This document shows, in pieces, positions 48,401 to 62,157 of a DNA stretch of 64,000 nt. Under the pieces are notes generated by a model that saw only the letters and a program-made list of their open reading frames with translations, was not told where the DNA came from and did not search any database. Numbering within the stretch: the stretch's first letter is position 1; each line of letters begins with the position of its first letter. Where the stretch lies: contig JACGCM010002890.1 in assembly GCA_014058105.1 (NCBI GenBank), forward strand, positions 868,001 through 932,000, in the 5' to 3' direction. This DNA is from Kingdonia uniflora. Its lineage: Eukaryota; Streptophyta; Magnoliopsida; Ranunculales; Circaeasteraceae. Made by a program: the position numbers and the translations under genes.

Positions 48401-51400
48401 GGAACCAGCAATGTTTTGATGTATTGTGCCCCAAAATGCTAAACTGCCAAGTTTCTGAAACAAAACTTTCAGTAACAGCAGAGAGCCGCAAACTACAAAG
48501 CTAATATTTTTCCAAACTATAAAGCTAATCTTTTTCCTAAAGGAAAATGTGTATGCCCACCAAATAAGTTGAATGAAACAATATAAATTACTGTGCCGAA
48601 TTGCTACACCCACACCATAACCACAAGCATATTTACCTTTGGGTTGGATATGCAAAGAAGTCCAAGAGCCAAAGGGACTGCCCGGCGAATATTCTGCTCT
48701 CCATATTGTAACAAATGCCCTAACGAGCGAATTGCCATTTCAAGACCCAGTTCCTCGGCCATTGCTACCATAGCAATCCCAAGCACTGCAGGTCCTTGGT
48801 GTGTCTCACCCTTTTCAAGATGTTGCGCACAATGACCTAGAAGATTCTGGACCTGTGTTTGTAAGAAGGTTAACAACTGTACATGATTACCTAAAATATC
48901 AAATCTTAAAAAGCATGAGGATACCTTAAGTACATTCCCAGTTCCAGCATAGGCACAAGAAATCAAGGTCATTTCACAATATGTTCTAATTTTGTCATTG
49001 AATGTCTTGGAAACTTCTAGAGTTGCTTCAACTTTCTCCTGCAGGACATCAACGTTCAAATTTGATAGTTAGCAAATGCTGATACATGAAATACAAAATT
49101 CCCATTCTCTAGAGTGAAATATATTTATTTGAGGACTTCATACAAAAGAAAAATCATATGAACTTCGAAACATGGCACAAAGGATAAACTCAGGAGCTCA
49201 AACACTATTTAGCAATAACAAGTACTATACCCAAAGGGATTTTAACCAGTTACCTGCTTCCCAAGGAAAAGGAGGCCAAGACCTAGCGGCAGGAGTCGAA
49301 TGAGGGACTCGCCGAACTCTGACTCATTTCGGCCCATCAAGGAAATGATGATTGACTGCGCAACCTCTTCATTGCAGGAACCAACGTAGACCAACCCCAA
49401 TGAAATTGCAGTAAATGCAATCACGTCAAGTGGTACTGTAGCATCCTCGAGAATTGGAGACAATTTCCTATATATCTGGTGTAATAAAATAGCTCCGGTC
49501 AGCATATAGTAGGACACAAATCACAATCAATTACACCAGTATAAGTTCAGTATATTAAGGAATAAAAGCAACAAAAGAAACTGCAGTATAGAGAAAGCTT
49601 GACCGCATAGCATTACATGTTTACTTGCATGTATCTACAAATTCCATGCTTAAGGATTGTGACGACTTCCCAAAGGAATTTGTAGATTACTTGGAGGAAG
49701 ATGCAACGTATAATTTACTTAAGATTGCATTTATTATTTTCCCTAAGATTTCGTGTGTAACCAGTTTTGCCCAACTTATACATTAAATGGTAGAGCTACA
49801 GGGAAAACATGAGGGTGATTCAAAACATAAGATGAACTAAAAAACTATGGTTATCATCATTTCAAAAAATGATTCGCTTTTGATAATCTAAACCTGCTAG
49901 TTTGAGATGAGTCTTTTGATAATCTACCAGTGGGCAATATAAGGTTGATCAAAAAACCCGTCAACCCGAGAAACCGGCCCGGACAGCCCCAATCGATTCG
50001 GTCCGGTTTCTAACAGATCGGTTTTCAGTTATAAAACACCAAACCCGATTTACTTCGGATCGGTTGTTTAGGTTTGTAAGTCTGCACACCGGTGAAAAAC
50101 CGACCCGGGCCGATTAAGTTTAATATGGTAAATCTTGGCTTCAAAAACCTAAATGATTCTCTATCTCAAATCTATCACTCTCGCGGCAGCTTCTTCTCAA
50201 CCAAACTCTATTCATCCTCCATGTTAGTTTGCAATCTGGGGTTCAAAACCTAATTTGTTTATTCATTTAACCTTCTAACTCTAGAGAAGATTTGGTTTGG
50301 GCGCTGAAATCCTAATTTGGAAAGTACCCATTGAAGATTAATCAAATTCATTCTCTCTAACCTTCTCTATCTCTATGGATACTATATGAAAAAGATCTTG
50401 AGTGTTGAAGAACATCTCAAGATAATTGTAATTGGGAATTAGGGTCGAAACTTATATCTTCAAGTGTTTAAGTGCAACATTTGCAAGTTACGAATGTTGA
50501 ATAATAAAAAATTAGTGGGGTTTATATATCTTAAGAACATTGGCAACTAAGATTAACCCAATTTGCTTCAGATCCAAGGTAGTCAGATGCAATCATCCGA
50601 ATAATGTGACCGCATATGCGATAGATGCGACCTGGAATCGCATTGCATCTCCATCGCAACTCCTTCAATGCGATTGGTCCCAGAGATGTTGCATTCTCTT
50701 ACATTTTTTGGCATTTTAGCACAATTTCTCACTTTTTATCGCATCTTCTGATGTGACAAAAATGCGAGAAACCAACCACGATATAAAACACACAAAAAGA
50801 AAACATTGCACGAGTATCCGCTAAAATTACATAAAAAAAACGTCATTTACAAGAGAATAATTGTTAAATCTTTGCTACGATACAATTACAAAAAGTATAT
50901 GCTTCTTGATAAAATTTAGATAAAAGATATGAGAAACGAGAAACTCAATTACCTTATTGCAAGCAAAACATAAAACATCTAGATTCCAAGAACTCTTATG
51001 AAACACACGATTGGTTAGTTTGCTACTTGTCCTATTCGAATTGCCTAGTTATGGTTTGCTAGTTTCTTACTTGGTAATGATGTTATATTTCCAAGTTATG
51101 TTTATTACTTGCTACTTGGTATGTGTGGATATCTCAATTTTTCATTTGCCTTTCTGGATTTCCAAAGTTTTTTAGTTACGATTTATAATACTCTTATATG
51201 TTTTTCCAATAGATATATTGCATATATATATGCACATTTATTCAGATTATATGAAATTTTTGCCTACTATGTTGCAATATCGGCAAGTGCGTTGCAATAT
51301 TCGTTTTAACCGCAGTAGCATTTTTTCACCTGTGATCACATTGCAGCACACATTAACTACCTTGTTCAAATCCAAAAAAAAATTAAAACTATTAAAAAAA

Positions 51401-54400
51401 AACAAATTTCAGATCCGTCCAGTTCGGTTTTGGTTTGAGTTTTGAACCAGATCGGGTCGGGTTCGGATATTGGTAACCCGAGGTTCTCGGATCAGGCCTG
51501 GGCCTCAATACAGGCCTAGGCAATAAGCGGCAAAAAAAAAAAGGCTTTTCTTTCAAAACGAAAAAAGTAATATACACATTGTTATTTTGGAAATAAAAAA
51601 TTCGAAATTAAAATCTCCACGTGTCAATAATATTAACACTCACCTGCTCATTCTGGGATCCTGCATATGCCAAGCCCAGACCCATTATTGCTCCGATTCG
51701 AATGGTCGAATCTTCTTTATCTAAATAGTCAGCTAGAAGTGCCAATGCCTGAAGGAACAATTTCAAAAAGATTTCAACAACTGAACAGTCGCAGAAATTA
51801 AATGTATATTGATGATACAATTAATAAAGGAACTCACAGGATCGCAATCATCGTTAACACCACAATTAACAATGCCAACTCCTAGTAATGCACCGGCAAT
51901 GACATGGTTATCATTGCTATGGAAGTACTTGTCTATTTGTGCAAGTCCAGAGTCGACGTCCCATAACAAAATCATACCCTACAACGAGAAATTTAAAATA
52001 TCCATTTAAGTAATTATATCATATTAGTACAGAAATACCCAAATATAGCATCATTGAGGAAACCCAATAGAAATGAAGGTGCATACAAGACTTGCTGCAG
52101 CACTAGCCTTCCCATGTTCCTTATTCTTGAATAGCCAGCTTCCTGTTGAGCCACCACTTGAAGTTTCCGAAGGGACAGTCATCAACTTATCCTGTCAACA
52201 GATGGAAAACTTGTAAGCATTTGAAGAATTTACTACTAAATATGGCTCCATTCAAATTGCGAATTTCACCTGGCCAAAACCTGCATTGACGAATGCATTA
52301 ACAAAAGTAGCTGCTAGGTTTTGCCTGGCAGAATCAACACTAGCACCAGCACTTGCACGGCCATCAATCAAGTGCACCTGACAACAATCACACAAAAGAA
52401 CAAATGTAATCACTCATAATCAACCCGGGCCAGAAAACTATGTACATTACAAGAACATAGATGAAGAATAATTAAGAAAATTCGCATATTTTCAGTGATG
52501 AAAAGGATACATACTTGCATCTACGTCATTCATGATAAAGAAACATACAAAGCATTTACATAAAATATTGACTTGATCGTCATAAGCCTTCCAGTCTCCA
52601 CTCGCAAAATCAACTATATACAAACTACAATAACTTAAATATAAGAATCCAAAACGGCAAAGCTTTAACAAGCATCTAATATAATTTCGTGTTAAGAAAA
52701 ATCTAGGGAAACATCAGATTTCTTGGATGGTTTATTGCTGCAGCTCATACATATGTATTAAGGGGTGTGGTTTAATTAGATGTGGCAGCAATCGTAATTG
52801 GTGTAGCATCGGCATTTTATAGAAGTGCTCAATGACATGCATCCAAATGAAGTTGGAAAACGCCTTTCACTTAATGTCAAGGCGAAAGTGAAAAAGAATT
52901 TACGACGTCCATTTCAACAGAGCTCCCTTCGCCCCTCCAAACAAAAAATAAACAAATACGTACAAGTGCTAATGGAAAAAAGAGATTTGTATATGGACAT
53001 TATCATGCATAAATGTATAAAAAAGAACATTTTATTGGAGGTTACTTCGATCTAACAGTTTTTTTTTTTTCTTCTGAGAAGTATCGATCGAGGTCAGTAT
53101 TTAAGATACAAGGAACTGGGAATATAACAATAACTTATACGGGAAATCAATCTATAGCAACCTAAGATTGCAATACCAGCTTTACCTTTATGTATAACCC
53201 AAGGTAGCAATAAATATAGAATACGTTATGCGTCTTGGAACCATTAGTTGGATAATCTGTCCTTCACAAGATCTTATGCTCATTTAAATAATGATCAAGG
53301 CATTCAGGCGCCTCGACATGCCCCACCTGAGGCGAGACTCAAGATGTAAACCTTTTACCTACTTAGCATGATGGAGTAACAAATAGATATTAGTAATAAT
53401 ACTGGGATCAAATCCGATATTCTTTCAGGTAAAGTTTGATTACACATTCATAGGTATAGTGGTTTTACACAAATCATATCAACTATAATATCCATATTAC
53501 AGTTACTCAAGTAAAAATGACGCCCAAAATCTTCCATTTAAGTCATCAATAATTGATAGTCCATATATATGTATTTGATTTGACCTATTAATTTAAGGAG
53601 ACGTATATATTGACTGAATACAGATAAAACTCGTTTTTATTTATTTAGTTATCTTCATTTCAAAGGGCAAGTGGGAAGCACATATATGAGGTTTATTATC
53701 TGCATAAGTCATTGATCTACCCAAAAAAAATAACAAAAATAGACTGATAGCCTCTTCACATAATTTCTACGAGAAAAATGAAATGGACAACTGCCAAAAA
53801 TAACAAATTATCGGACTCCATTCTAGACAAGGGGGAAAGAGATATTATCTTGGAAAGAATATGGCAATGGATACACAAATATTGTAGTAAAAAATATTGA
53901 ATTCAGGATTCTAGGAGGTAAGATTTGACATTATGCCACATAGCAGTTTGTTTTATAGACATTATTGACACTTATACGATATAAATACCTTATAAATATC
54001 TTCTGGAGACTTAGGTTCCATGACCTCAATGTCACGAGCAAGATTAAGATAGCCTTCACTCAATTTGGCATTGTTGACTATCTCCTGAAGTGCCTCCCTA
54101 TCCGACTTTTCAGCAACCATATCTTCATCGAGCATGAAATCAACACCCTGATTATTAGAAATATTAGTAAGAAACAAGTATAAGAAGATGAAAGTTAACG
54201 GTCCCATCGTGAAATTGGAACTGAGAAGTAAAATAAATAAATAAATAATTAGAAGCAGAGCATTCCCCATCTATAATGCAGCTATAAGAGATCATTATTC
54301 TTCAAAAAAAGAAGAAAACATCACTTTACACCTCATATGAACTCTGCTCAAATGGAGAAGCACCACAGAAAATAGATTCTGATACAAGGAAAGACTATAA

Positions 54401-57400
54401 TGTGACCCATGTAAATTGTTAAGACCATTTAGGTGAGCCAGAGTGTTTACCAACTCACTACACTATATTAGTTTTTCTTTATATGTTTCCAAGAAAAAAT
54501 AGATTATATCATCTCCAAATCGATCATTTATGCGCACAAAAAGGTATATACAAACGACAAAAAATGGGGATACTGGAAATAACTATTTTGGTATCTTCCA
54601 TTAAGTTTCGATATATTTCGAGTGCTCGGTTGATCGATGAAAGCCGAGATTCCAAGACTCTCTGGTCTGATCTAAGCTCAATAAAGCTTGAACAAAGAAC
54701 CTGTGCTTATATCATAAGGTGAAGAACGTGCCCTAAGTCCCCAACTCTTATTCTGACACTCCTTCACCAAAATTCTTACTTATCCTTATCACACCAATCC
54801 ACACTCTCCATCCCCACGGCCAAATTTCTCAACCACTTACTACTCTATCTGAACTCCGTCACATCAAATTTAGATATACAGTAAAACCTCTGCATATTTA
54901 TCCCCTATAAGGTAATAACCTCCAAGGCGCTGGTCCCGGCTTCGTATCAATGGACAAATTAATGATAACCTCTCTTGTTTAATTTCATTTTTCCTTAAAG
55001 CAAAATACAAAACTTGGACCCAGATATTTGATATATTAATAAGATAAGCATATAATAAAGAGTAAAGACCATATTAAATTTAAAAATACTACACCTCAAA
55101 GTAGTTTTCTGTATATTTAACAAAGTACTTAACTATAGTACTTTGGACCAATGACTTTGTCATCTGATAACATACTTCTTCCTTCAACTCCTTAACCATG
55201 CAAACTTTTTTTCTTTGTTCACCAAATTGGTGAAGGAAGAAAATTTCCGTTGTATCCAAACACACTAATGCTTGAGGAGCCTTAATTAGTTCTCACTCCA
55301 TGCAATCATCATCCACATCCTCTGGACTTTCTCATCTTTCTTGGCTATTCCTTAATTCTTACCCTAAATCCCCTCCTCTCTTGTGTCAAATTTATTCTCC
55401 TTTATTGCTTCCCAGAATCCCCGCTCTATTCCATGAGGCTTCCCTTGAAATCCTCTCTCTTACTAATAGTTTAAAGCAAATTCAAACAGAATAGTAAGTA
55501 ACATCTTCATATTAATAACTTTTTTATATTAATATTGTGGGCAGAATGTTTAACTGCAGAACTTCTGTTTTCAAAACCATTGCTCCTCATATCCGAACTT
55601 CTATAACCACTTATCCAAAAACACCTCATTAATCACGGACAATTTTTTTATCCTCAAGCATTGTTTTCTTCAGGTTAACAAACTTTTTTCAAGCCTATTC
55701 ACATAAATCCTATCATTATCCGCCAAATCAAAATAAAAAAAAGTCATGATGGTTTCCAATGTATTCTCTACTCCCTTAGTGTTGAAAACCCATCTCGGAT
55801 CATCCTATATTGCAGTTGAAATGGAGTAATTAAATGGATCATTAATTGTTATTTATTGCTTAGAGAGTTTTGAAACGCTAAGGGGTTTAGTTAATTGCTT
55901 AGGGTTATGAAGTCTAAGAGTTTTCGGGGGGATTTGCTCAGTAGTGTTATTTATTAGTGTTTGGTGAGTTACAAAATCCAAAGAAACATTGGTCAGTTCG
56001 AAATCCGGGTCTGAAATTTAATGGGATATGTTTAAGCAAGAAGAAAAACTTGCCTAACTCTCTACTTTCTCCTTTCTATCTATCTAAATTTCGCTAAGAA
56101 AACACTTCAAGGTCTAGAACCTTATTACTTAGGTAGAGTAAACAAAAACTTATATCTATACTATTAAGGGAATGACCCTTATAGTGTTCGCGATCTTCTT
56201 TTTTGGCGGTCTCTCTAACCTATCAAAAAGTGACACGTGCTACTTATTTAGAGGTGCAAGTCTTTGATCACAACTCTTTTTGTGGCCTAGTAACCTACTT
56301 TAAACTAAACGCTAAACTAAAGGCTTTTTATTGATATTACCCTCAATATTTAGATAAACCTTTATTTAAAATAGAAGGGTACCAATGTAAATTTACTGCA
56401 CCAACCTAACTCCCCAATGGGCACATCATATCCCCTCATATCTCTCAAACGTCTCTAGCATATTGCCACATCAAATTTAACAATTGTGTATGTTAATAAT
56501 AGCCTTCCAATGGCAACTCTTGGCTTCAATCGTAACTCTTCCCATGCCTCCTATAAAAGTCTCACTAAACACTTTTGTCATCTTTACGAAACAGTTTTTT
56601 CTCTCATCTTTCGCCAACCCTAAAGATCTAAGTTTCACATCTCTGCGATTTCATCTCACAATCCTTTACTTTACTCTATTTTTTTATAGTTTGACGACTC
56701 CCTAACCATTCATACATTTGAATTTAAGGCTCTCTCACTCTCAAGTTATTTGAATCAAAGATTAATTATTAGTTTTTTGTTCTTGGTGTATCACAAAAAT
56801 CAGGAGTTTATGATGATTGTGATTTATTTATCTATTTTGGAAGGAGATTTATGCCTTTGAAAGATAATTGCATCCATAAGTTTTGTAGTGTTATGCAACT
56901 GAAATTACAATTACGAACTTTTTGTGATTCTGTAACGATAACAACGCCATTGTGGGTGAATATCGAGACGTTTCAATATGATTATGGCTTCTTTATGGGT
57001 CCAATTCTTGAATAAGTGCATGTCTTATACGCTTTCACCAACAAATATCTCATATTGTTGTCATGTTTCAGGTTCATTTTATTTAAATTTTCCTACAAAT
57101 AGTGCTCCAAACTTTCAACAAAATAATATGGTTTATTATTTCTTCATTTCATGAAGCCATGCATATAATAGATAGTTATGATCATTGCATTTATTTTATT
57201 TTATAGAAGAAAATGGCATAAAGGGAAGATGCACACGCATCGCGCGTGCCACTTCACTAGTGTACTAGTTAATAGGATTGCTCGAGAAAGTAAATTTCAA
57301 AAGGGTCACCTCCTTTCTTTGTAAGGATTTGTAACACCCAATTTAAGATGAATAAGGCAATCAAAATGATCAAGAATCAAACCAAGTATAAACCCCATTA

Positions 57401-59861
57401 CAAATGCAAATGTGTTGTCTTTTTTTGGTACATATGGCCTTTCCCTAACATTTCACAGGAGGTAGGCAATTGGTAGACACGAAATAATAGAATTCTGAAA
57501 GACTGGTAGAGAACTCTGAAAGATTGCTAGGTACCTGTCTGGCAAGAATATAACAAAACTGTTTCTTTTGCACCATATCGCTACAGGATGTAAACACCTG
57601 CTTCACATACTGTACATAAGCAGGAAAAAAGATGTAAGAACAATGCCAGTGGCAATGAAAGCACTAATCAATGCCATCAATGACAATGTGCACCTGCAAA
57701 TTATCGAGGAAGAGTGCAATCTGAAGTGCACTTGGGAACTCTTTAAACTTGAGATAAATCGTATATGCTATGCCCAACACTAATGTATCATCTGGTCCAG
57801 GAAGGTATCTGCAGTACATTTAAGAAACACAGTGACCACAGGAGCCTTAAAAATAACTGTTAGAAACTCAAATTATAGTTCATCTACATAAAAGTACGGT
57901 CTTACAAGTATGGGGGCTGGACAGTAACTTAAGAAACAGAAAATGGACAGATCCTTTACACTTACAAAATGGCTATAATTCTATTATACTCAATGCTGAA
58001 ATCGCACTTTTATATATAAAGCAATTTCTTACTTTTTACTATTTTATTTTAGAAAAGTTGCCATAGTTTACACTTTGAGCTGTTCTAGATGGTGGCTACA
58101 TGAGTCATGTTATTATTTCAATAAGTTTGGTAGTTGAACTTATATAGGTAGTTCCTGTTGTACTTTACTACTTTTTTCTATTCAAAGTAATAAACTCTAT
58201 TTTAAGAGGAAGCTGGGGTTAGGCAACCCTTCCCAAGTTTCATCAATATCATTCCAACTAATTAAGTACGATACTCATCTAAATCTAAACGCGTCTGCAA
58301 GTCAGGCAAGTCACCTTGAGGGAGGTTGCACCACAAAACAACACCTCCCCCAAACTCTAACACTCGAAATTCTTTCAAACTGAGTATCGTACACCTAAGT
58401 CCTAAAATGCCCGATCTTTGGCTCCTACAATTAACCCGATACGGTGACGTCGACTTCTTGCCAAAGACCACCAACCTCCTCCCCAACTTTATTCATACAT
58501 GATCCAACCAACTTTTTCAATACCCAGACCTCCTCGATCCTAAGCGTAAACACGACTTTCCATATCCCTACATGGTAATTCAAGCCAGTTTCTTTGTCAT
58601 GGCAAGCTCTCGCATCTCCACCTTTTCAAAACCTCAGCATTACTTCAAGCCAGCTATCAGACCAAAAAAAAAAAAGAATTGCAAAGAGAAAAAAAAAACT
58701 TTTAATTTGAGGAAGCATTACTGCTTTTGTAACATTTTAAGTCTCGAATAGACTAACTGCTAGGTAACATTGACGCGGATACGGGTGTCGGTGTCTTACA
58801 CGGGTACGGGAATTTAGACACGGCAGAAAATAGAGAATACCTTGTAAATAGTGTTGGACACGTGTGTCGAGTGCTGGCATGTTTTATTTTTTGAAAATGA
58901 AGTGTCGTTGTTACCTACACTAATTGCAACAACAACAAAAATTTATTTAATGTCAGGACAGCATTAGTCCCAATCTTCAATCACATGGCAGAGTAGAGTA
59001 CGTAAGAAAATGGGTATCAAGATCACAAGGGAGGAAGAGATGGTCATCCCAATGAACAAATGCATACATTTTCATTTTTGTTAATAGATTCCTTAAAGAA
59101 AGCTAACCTGGCAGAACTTTTAAGGTACAAGCATGGTCTTTTATAATTTGTGCTGTCAACATGCTTAACCAGCAAATCTAGATCTTCGACCTAAAGCGAA
59201 ATGAAATGAATGAGTCAGTTTCCAAGTAAGTCAACAAATAAAACAAATGGGGACTACAGAATGATATAACACCTCCATCAGAAGATCAACAGCTTCAGGT
59301 TCTGCATTGTGCTGCAGTGATAATATAGGGTAAACCAATTAATGAAACAGTTCAGCAATTGTTCACTTGTTTTGCATGTGTTTAGCCATAGACATCTTTT
59401 TTGTCTACAATACAAAGCTTACCTTCATAAGGAAAGCAACAATTTGATTCACAAGTTCCAATAGGTTATCTACAGGAGCCTCTTCAATCTGCAGTGCAGA
59501 GAAAATAAATAAGTGTTGCTCACAGAAGATCTTACTTGTAAATTAAGACCCAGCCATGAGTACAACATAGATTTCTGATGCAACCTAGCCAAGAAAGCTC
59601 TTTAATGCATAACAAAATATACGACCACGATGGTAAAATGGATTTATAACACCGGAAGCAGTATTGTTACAGAAGAAACAGTTAAAACCAATAACAGAAC
59701 AAGTGAAAGATATATTTTGGCTGTTAAGCCTGTGAACCACCTCGCAACCCATGTGCCTACTGTCTAATTTCAGCACAAGAAAATTAATCAAGTAAAAATC
59801 ATGGATGAATAATCTAACCTGTCTTGAAGCAAACTCCTGCGCGATTTCTCCAGCAAGGTTC
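45486..59861 (-). CDS. RPN1: 26S proteasome regulatory subunit RPN1 (PSMD2-like), 5' exons not in view
   Basis: A non-ATPase base subunit of the 19S particle, a scaffold that binds shuttle receptors and ubiquitin. Nineteen exons join in one frame (738 codons with stop), all with GT-AG introns: 59861-59819, 59488-59423, 59311-59273, 59190-59108, 57808-57694, 57609-57535, 54147-53989, 52377-52270, 52191-52087, 51978-51838, 51748-51644, 49475-49254, 49038-48925, 48852-48637, 47490-47431, 47352-47153, 46131-46023, 45934-45756, 45561-45486 (TAA 45486-45488). Proteasome/cyclosome repeats are clear ([67 protein letters not shown]), as is the conserved C-terminus ([27 protein letters not shown]). Plant RPN1 is about 890 residues, so about 150 N-terminal residues are missing; those exons are probably beyond 64000 or lost. 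No stop or frameshift was seen. Confidence 0.95.
46132..47152. other. RPN1 intron with an 87 bp tandem duplication
   Basis: 46891-46977 and 46978-47064 are two near-identical copies (starting caggtc). The rest is AT-rich without signals. Confidence 0.6.
47491..48636. other. RPN1 intron with a 41 bp tandem duplication
   Basis: 48296-48336 and 48337-48377 repeat atgga(t/c)g(t/g)ttatcgag. Nothing else is recognised. Confidence 0.5.
49476..51643. other. RPN1 intron, 2.2 kb, with a hAT-like composition island
   Basis: The intron holds a block from about 49930 to 51540. Its two ends are GC-richer and full of cccg/cggg words (for example aacccgagaaaccggcccgg at about 49962 and gatcgggtcgggttcgg at about 51451, opposite orientation). 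Such ends are common in non-autonomous hAT elements, but no clean TIR or 8 bp duplication was found. Inside, 50580-50760 is rich in gcgat/atcgc words. Confidence 0.3.
52378..53988. other. RPN1 intron, 1.6 kb
   Basis: AT-rich; no gene or repeat recognised. A plus-strand open frame at 52825-53055 is unsupported. Confidence 0.5.
54148..57534. other. RPN1 largest intron, 3.4 kb, contains a Helitron
   Basis: Besides the Helitron (56155-57260), bases 54885-55000 contain cagtaaaacctctgcatatt, which resembles a terminal sequence common in plant MITEs. A mate was not found. Confidence 0.5.
56155..57260 (+). mobile_element. Non-autonomous Helitron (about 1.1 kb) in an RPN1 intron
   Basis: It starts TCTATACTATTAAGGG right after an A (56154) and ends ACTTCACTAG right before a T (57261), the A/T target of Helitrons. 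A GC-rich hairpin (gcacacgc / gcgcgtgc, 57232-57249) sits 11 bases before the CTAG end. No RepHel coding capacity is seen. It lies opposite to the gene's strand. Confidence 0.85.
57809..59107. other. RPN1 intron, 1.3 kb
   Basis: Bases 58765-58880 contain a gacacgg/cacgggtacggg-rich block typical of small hAT-like repeats in plants, with no clear ends. The minus-strand open stretch at 58486-58262 is unsupported. Confidence 0.35.
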
Positions 59862-60805
59862 CTGATCATATATAATTTAATCAATTAAATTAACTACCAA
59901 AGAGAGACGTAGCTAAAACTCCTTTCTACATTATATAAATAGCAGTAACAAAAATGAGAATACTTATTAAGTGCTCAGACAGGATATGGCAGAAACCCAG
60001 AGGAAATATAACTCCTTGTTCTCAGTGATGTAGACACATGCAGGTAGACCATGGTTGTTATCTTGTTTGCTTCCAAGTAAACTCGTTCTTTGTATTTGCA
60101 ACATGGCAAATGACATATAGCAACCTGATGTATGAGTTAGTTTTGTTACCCCCGAGCGAACTTTGGGGCATAACCCTCAAGGTAAAGATTAGGACATTCG
60201 TCCAACTGGCTTATGTGAAACACAGAAGTAGAGTATTTGTAAGGGGTTAGAGTTGTACGCTTAAAATGTAGGTGTAGGCATATTTTTTGTGCTCAAGCTT
60301 ATAGCTCTGAAAGCGAATGTTAAACAATGAAAAAGGAGCTATTCAGAAGATACAATGAGAAATTTAAGGTGTTAAGCTTTAGAAATCTGTGTAAACTAGG
60401 AAACAGAGGTAGACGTATGCACGTTGTCAGAGGGGGATCAGACGTAGGAGAGGAGTCAAAAGTAGAATACAAAAGTAAAACAACTTGAAAGAGGTTGTTG
60501 AAGGCTGAAGTCATTAAGTAAATGGTTAAAAGTAGGGGTTGATAATATCAAAACTCTACAATGTCTGTGGTGAAAAGATAAATTTAATTTGTTGATATCG
60601 TGGTAGAGAATAGAAGAGTTTCAGAAGAGAACATGGTGATGAAGGAGATCTTCATATACTAATTGGATTTAAGGACTATAAGGGCGACAGGCTACAACTT
60701 AATGGTCTTCATATAATTTTATCGAGATCGAGTTGTGGCTTCAAAATTCTACCGCAGAGAAGGTGTTTCATGTGATAGCAGATCTAGATGGCAACAAGGT
60801 ATCTA
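59862..60805. other. Region upstream of the last visible RPN1 exon
   Basis: Presumably an RPN1 intron. I looked for the expected preceding exons (GSWGHEYVR- and MTSVPKPLKFLRPHYG-type residues) on the minus strand and did not find them. No other feature. Confidence 0.45.
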
Positions 60806-61984
60806 GGTTAAATGGATTTGGGGGTGCAACCACCTTAATCAAGAATTTGACAACACTATTAGTAATAATCACTCAAGAATTAAAATAAAATTTCTCTTTT
60901 ATTGCTTTAATTCGCACAACTTCATAAAAAAAACCTATGGCGGAGCCTTTTATTTATAAACTTTCCACCCTCTAGATTTTATTCCTACTAAAACACTAAC
61001 TCCTTAAAATATGCAAAAGAATACAAATATCCTAAAATAGAGAGAGGGGATTTTCGGCAATTCTCAAACTCCATGCAAAATATTGGAACGAAGTCTCGAA
61101 TCTCAAAAGTCTCCGTCAATCGCGGAAAAGAAAAATAACCAATGTTTTCACCTATTATGGAGGTAGATGCTCCCATAGAGGCCGACTTTTGGGCAACATC
61201 AATGGGAGTTACTTAACGATTTTCAGTGACCGGAAATTCCATGAATATTGAGATCAAATCTTCTTCCCCAACTCCCCAATCGTCCTCGTCGATTGGGTTA
61301 TACTCTTCACTTACATTGGCAGTCCCGTAGTCTCTTAAACTCTTATTCGGCATTATGTCATTATCTCCATAGCATACATCTTCTCGGATCTTTGAGCTTC
61401 CTTTGTCATTGACGAAAAGGGGTTTAGGATTGATATGGTCATCGATTAGTGTGCATGCTATATGGTCGTCGATTAGTGTATGCTATATCGCGGTGACAAC
61501 TCAAACAAGGATTACTTTGTGCCTCGCCGTTTAGGCGGTTACAACGGGGCGAAGTGTTATCACAAGTTGCTCGTAGTGACAGTAATAGTGATGTGAAGTA
61601 TCCTCACTTGATAGGAAAGGGATGAGTCTTCACAGCAACTGTCTCACAGTACGCCATTTACCCAAGTAAAAAAACACCTACTTCGATCTAAGGATTTTTT
61701 TACGGGTGTGATGTTAAATATGGTAGGCAACCCTCGAAGCTAGGATTTGACAACTCTATCAATGATAATCACTAAAGAATTAAAATATTCATTTTTAATA
61801 ATTTAATTCTTATTACAACTTGATAAATGTAAAGAACCATAAAGCCTCCTTTTATAGAACACAAGAAGCCCTTTAATTATAAGCTTCTCGCCTTCCTAAT
61901 TCCACTCCTACTAAAACACTTACTCCTTAAAATTTGCAAAAGAATACAATATATCCTAAAATAATAGAGAGTGAATTTTTGACA
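60806..61984 (-). mobile_element. Short LTR element (TRIM/LARD-like)
   Basis: Direct repeats lie at about 60806-61059 and 61712-61984. On the minus strand the right one runs TGTCAAAAATTC...TTTAACA and the left is a diverged copy. The minus strand of the left repeat has tataaataa (about 60950-60958) followed by aataaaa (about 60895-60905), the order expected of an LTR reading leftward. The internal part is only 650 bp. No primer site, polypurine tract or target duplication is convincing. Confidence 0.5.
61060..61500 (-). pseudogene. Unrecognised acidic reading frame inside the short LTR element
   Basis: The minus frame reads KPLFVNDKGSSKIREDVCYG, then SEEYNPIDEDDWGVGEEDLI, SIFMEFPVTENR, a stop, and GASTSIIGENIGYFSFP. 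No known domain. A 25-30 bp tandem repeat (tatggtcatcgattagtgtg, 61436-61488) lies at its start. Confidence 0.3.
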
Positions 61985-62157
61985 ATTTCTAGGGGGGGGG
62001 GAGATGGTAGTAAGTGGGTGACATCCCGTTTTTATTACGATGTATATCAGCGCTTTATAAAACCTATTGGGACTTTGGAGTGCTTTAAATGATTTTCATC
62101 CAAATGGTTCACAAATTCGTAGTTGATTATGTTAAAAACTACGTGCGCGATAGCAAT

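Noticed and set aside
52825..53055. 76-codon plus-strand open frame in an RPN1 intron
   Set aside because: It is basic and low in complexity, with no homology recognised and no transcript-like signals.
54885..55000. MITE with a cagtaaaacctct terminus
   Set aside because: Only one end is visible; no inverted partner or target duplication was found.
58262..58486. 74-codon minus-strand open frame in an RPN1 intron
   Set aside because: It is not part of any RPN1 exon, has no domain, and lies in repeat-like sequence.
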